Positions 16,659 through 18,812 of a stretch of DNA of 18,812 bases are shown here, piece by piece. This DNA is from UMGS755 sp045595795 (GTDB lineage Bacteria > Bacillota > Clostridia > UBA1381 > UBA9506): NCBI GenBank assembly GCA_045595795.1, contig JAZOBC010000058.1:1-18812 (forward strand), given 5' to 3'. The notes under the pieces are model-generated. The model worked only from the letters and a program-made list of their open reading frames with translations. It did no database searches and was not told the DNA's origin. The first letter of the stretch is position 1. The number at the start of each line of letters is the position of its first letter. The position numbers and the translations under genes were made by a program.

Positions 16659-18323
16659 TTATGCCATCAACATGCGTTTCATTTTCTGCATCAGATTCGG
16701 GATGAACGTTACATTTCTCGGGAATTCGGAGAAGGTCAGATTCATACCGGCCTCTTGGTCAATCAGCTCAACAACAGCCTGTTTGCCAATTTTCTGCTCC
16801 AGCAGCCGGCAAACCTCCATGTCCTCCAAAGCCTCACGGAAAACAAGGGCACGAAGAGACGGCAAGGGTCCGTCCTGTCCCGGATAAACAGAGAAGGAGT
16901 CACCGGAAGCAAAAGAGCCGTCTGCCGAGGTTGTGAGATAGGGATTGACGGGATACATAGAGAAGCGGCAGTTGTAGAAGTTATAGCCCCACTGCAAAAA
17001 GCCTTCAATGCCAAACTTATACATCTGCAAGCCCATGATGCGATTCCGGTAAGAGGGTACGGCAATAAAGCGATTGGAGACTTTTTCAAGCTGACCGCAG
17101 CAATAATAGGTCCATAAGTGCGGCACCTTTCTTTCTAAAAACGGCTCAATATGGTCGTTGGCGCAAACCGGATAGTCCACCAAGCCTTTTTCATAGAAAC
17201 CAATGTCAGACAAAGCATCAAAGGTTTTGCAATCGCCAAGCAACGGCTTTAACAGGCTGCGTGCATATTCATAGTCTGCCATCTGTTCCTCTGTGGGCTC
17301 ATCTGAAACATGGAAATAGCATGCGTCTAAAATGTTTTCCTCACGCAGCACGGCTAACACCTGTGGAATGAAAACCTGCAAAAATTCAGCATAAGAGGGG
17401 TCTTTGGTGGGCACGTGCCAGCCAAAGAGCAGCTTTTCTTCACCATCCTCTTTGCCCCAGATGTTGGGCGAGCAAATACAGCCCCACTGAGAGAAGAAGT
17501 GACAAATTTCATAATAGCGAATGCCCAGCTTTTTAGTCAGCGCAATAAAACGACGCAGACGCGAAAAATCAAAGTGATAGATTCCGCTATTTTTTTCAAT
17601 ATCCACAAGCTGCACGCAGGGACGCTGAGAATTGACTGCCGTATCAAGAGGCGGCGTAATCACCGGTGTTAAAATCATGTTAATACCATGGTCAACCGCC
17701 ATGGCCATATAGCGTTCAATTAGTTCCCAGTGAGCTTCACTGTAAATGGGAACATTGTGAGTGGTTGCAATGCAGTCAATGTGGAACCACTGTGTATACA
17801 TAAGTTTTTGCTCCGGCAGCATAGCAGGCAGCACTTCTAAGGTGAAGTTAGCCTCAGCTCCATGTTCCCCGGCATCATTCTTCACAGTTCTGCCCGTCAG
17901 GCGAACCTTGATGGGATACGTGCCGGGCTCGCAGTCTTTTTTCAGTGCAACCTCCACCCAAAGAACCGCCATTTGATTCTGTGTATAAATTAGATTACTT
18001 TGTTCATCCAACGGCACCAAAAGGTCCGGAATCATAGCCGGTGTGTGGGTTATGTAGTCATCATCATTGCATTCGGTGTGCGGCAAATCTGCAGGCACAG
18101 GCTTCACGGAATACAGTTTGATGCAATCTGCCAGAGGAGAATCCACCTCAACAGAAAATGCACAATGGTTTTCCAAAAGCTCTCCCTGTGTGACAAAGCC
18201 AATCTGATACGAAACATGCTCACCTGCCAAAGCAACCGCAGAATCGGTCGCAGGACGGTTTATATCAGCCACCGTTATAATTTTTTCTAACGAAGAAAAT
18301 TGACGAAGATTTAATGTGATCAT
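16659..18323 (-). CDS. DUF4091-domain, GH123-like protein (putative N-acetylhexosaminidase)
   Basis: 554 residues, no signal peptide. An N-terminal beta-rich part (about 1-170; ending ANFTLEVLPAMLPE) precedes a TIM-barrel-like domain. FHVSDEPTE at 337-345 places an Asp341-Glu342 pair where GH123 beta-N-acetylgalactosaminidases carry the residues for substrate-assisted cleavage. The C-terminal part is DUF4091-like: MGLQMYKFGIEGFLQWGYNF at about 430-449, FSVYPGQDGP at 477-486, then SLRALVFREALEDMEVCRLL. A retaining exo-hexosaminidase acting on an N-acetylated sugar is the best guess; no activity is proven for most DUF4091 proteins. AAGGAG is 8 bases before the ATG. It is the first gene of a three-gene unit behind an extended -10 promoter, and likely acts on imported oligosaccharides inside the cell. 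Confidence 0.78.
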   Translation of the reverse strand: MITLNLRQFSSLEKIITVADINRPATDSAVALAGEHVSYQIGFVTQGELLENHCAFSVEVDSPLADCIKLYSVKPVPADLPHTECNDDDYITHTPAMIPDLLVPLDEQSNLIYTQNQMAVLWVEVALKKDCEPGTYPIKVRLTGRTVKNDAGEHGAEANFTLEVLPAMLPEQKLMYTQWFHIDCIATTHNVPIYSEAHWELIERYMAMAVDHGINMILTPVITPPLDTAVNSQRPCVQLVDIEKNSGIYHFDFSRLRRFIALTKKLGIRYYEICHFFSQWGCICSPNIWGKEDGEEKLLFGWHVPTKDPSYAEFLQVFIPQVLAVLREENILDACYFHVSDEPTEEQMADYEYARSLLKPLLGDCKTFDALSDIGFYEKGLVDYPVCANDHIEPFLERKVPHLWTYYCCGQLEKVSNRFIAVPSYRNRIMGLQMYKFGIEGFLQWGYNFYNCRFSMYPVNPYLTTSADGSFASGDSFSVYPGQDGPLPSLRALVFREALEDMEVCRLLEQKIGKQAVVELIDQEAGMNLTFSEFPRNVTFIPNLMQKMKRMLMA

Positions 18324-18339
18324 CTCTATCGCTCCTTTT

Positions 18340-18355
18340 TATGTGGTCACACATA
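18340..18355 (-). promoter_or_regulatory. Candidate operator or leader hairpin before the DUF4091 gene
   Basis: TATGTG and CACATA (18340-18345 and 18350-18355) are perfect 6-base inverted repeats around GTCA. The element lies between the predicted transcription start (about 18393) and the ribosome site (18333-18339), touching the latter. It could be a repressor site of the GntR/LacI kind or a small hairpin in the message. No regulator gene is in the window. Confidence 0.4.
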
Positions 18356-18399
18356 CCGCTCAGCAGTCGGTAATTGCTAAATTTTCTTATATATCATTT

Positions 18400-18427
18400 A
18401 TTATAGCATAAAACCTTTTGTTTGCAA
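18400..18427 (-). promoter_or_regulatory. Predicted extended -10 promoter for the glycosidase-peptidase unit
   Basis: Minus strand: -35-like TTGCAA (18422-18427), 16-base spacer, TGC followed by a perfect TATAAT (18400-18405), an extended -10. It lies about 77 bases upstream of the DUF4091 start codon, leaving a leader near 70 bases long that contains the inverted repeat at 18340-18355. Confidence 0.65.
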
Positions 18428-18499
18428 TCTTCTTTTTTTGTTATTCATCTACATTTTTAATAAAATAATTTTGTCCTTCCTGCTTAAAATGACAAAATC

Positions 18500-18549
18500 A
18501 AAAGAGGCCCTTGCCGCAACATGAACTGTAGCCGCAAGAAGCCTCTTTT
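18500..18549. terminator. Terminator-like hairpin upstream of the glycosidase promoter
   Basis: AAAAGAGGC pairs with GCCTCTTTT (9 pairs), then after a small internal loop CTTGC pairs with GCAAG (5 pairs), with a 19-base loop. On the minus strand the stem is followed by GATTTTGTC, on the plus strand by ACGGATC, so the T runs are modest. It most likely ends a minus-strand transcript entering from the right, insulating the unit to its left. Confidence 0.55.
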
Positions 18550-18630
18550 ACGGATCATTCTATAAATATTTTAGTCCTTATGACATAGCCTGACTTTTCA
18601 TAATAATTTAACCATGAAAGCAATAAATAT

Positions 18631-18655
18631 CCCCCCGTATAACGGGGGGGTTTTT
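18631..18655 (+). terminator. G/C hairpin with T run, plus strand
   Basis: CCCCCCG pairs with CGGGGGG around TATAA and is followed by TTTTTC on the plus strand, the form of an intrinsic terminator. No gene of useful size lies just upstream on that strand, so it may end a short RNA starting after about 18550, or be a structural part of the element to its right. Confidence 0.55.
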
Positions 18656-18662
18656 CATTTTC

Positions 18663-18812
18663 GGGCATAGCCCTAATACTACTGGCTGCACACAAGTGTG
18701 CTTTTGTATTGGCCTGCCAGCCATGCAACTGCTACTGACTACCGATAAATGGGTTATTTAAAAATAGTGCTTCTATTTAAATGGGGTGCAGGGGCAACGC
18801 CCCTGTGTCGTT
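18663..18812. other. Gene-free stretch dense in inverted repeats (candidate structured RNA or mobile element end)
   Basis: No open frame of useful size occurs. Nested repeats are crowded: GGGC-ATA-GCCC (18663-18673), TGGCTG/CAGCCA (near 18683-18724) enclosing GCACAC-AA-GTGTGC, ATTTAAA..TAG against CTATTTAAAT with a TGCTT loop (near 18756-18781), and CAGGGGC-AAC-GCCCCTG (18789-18805). The last continues to the window edge. Density and nesting look like a folded RNA rather than chance, but I do not recognise the family. The region 18430-18499 to its left is plain AT-rich spacer. Confidence 0.45.

Noticed and set aside
16572..17117. A 181-codon plus-strand open frame opposite the DUF4091 gene
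   Set aside because: It lies antisense to a gene with clear conserved motifs, has no ribosome site and its product has no recognisable features; it is a shadow frame.
18614..18670. An 18-codon plus-strand frame (MKAINIPPYNGGVFHFRA) across the G/C hairpin
   Set aside because: No ribosome site, and the frame passes straight through a terminator-like hairpin; it is most likely chance.
1..18812. CRISPR arrays, tRNA, rRNA, prophage or transposase genes
   Set aside because: No regularly spaced direct repeats, no tRNA-like cloverleaf, no rRNA sequence and no phage or transposase motifs were seen in either strand.

Overview
The window looks like chromosomal DNA of an anaerobic low-to-mid GC Firmicute, most likely a Clostridia member of the gut type. 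Reasons: strong AGGAGG-type ribosome sites, AT-rich promoters matching the sigma-A consensus, a rubrerythrin tail, an oxygen-independent-type radical SAM protein (HemW), a large single-chain PurL, an AGCS amino acid symporter and an Lrp regulator. No database could be searched, so the lineage is an inference. Twelve full genes lie on the minus strand; only a rubrerythrin fragment at the left edge is on the plus strand.

Region 1 (1-10050). Reading leftward on the minus strand from a promoter near 10018-10046, a tight series of six genes encodes a histidine phosphatase, PurL (purine synthesis), LepA/EF4 (translation GTPase), HemW (radical SAM, overlapping lepA by 8 bases), a two-HKD cardiolipin synthase, and an RluA-family pseudouridine synthase. 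It ends in a hairpin shared with the converging rubrerythrin gene. This is a housekeeping cluster; the lepA-hemW pair is a classic Firmicutes neighbourhood, but hrcA-grpE-dnaK, which often follows it, is replaced here by cls and rluA.

Region 2 (10126-12105). An Lrp/AsnC regulator and an AGCS sodium:amino-acid symporter form a two-gene unit with a near-consensus promoter and a strong terminator. AT-centred palindromes upstream are candidate Lrp sites. The regulator probably senses an amino acid and controls its own gene and the transporter.

Region 3 (12207-13046). A single TVP38/TMEM64 (VTT, DedA-like) membrane protein gene has its own promoter and terminator.

Region 4 (13106-18427). The accessory part. 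From one extended -10 promoter, preceded at the message level by a TATGTG/CACATA inverted repeat, three genes run leftward: a DUF4091/GH123-like protein with an HVSDEP motif, a 695-residue protein with a GH20/GH67-like architecture but no canonical GH20 Asp-Glu pair, and an M20 PepV-like dipeptidase. None has a signal peptide, so they probably process imported glycans or glycopeptides in the cytoplasm. This unit is the best candidate for an undescribed pathway.

Region 5 (18430-18812). No gene is seen. It holds two terminator-like hairpins and then about 150 bases unusually rich in nested inverted repeats. This may be a structured RNA or the end of a mobile element whose gene lies beyond the right edge.
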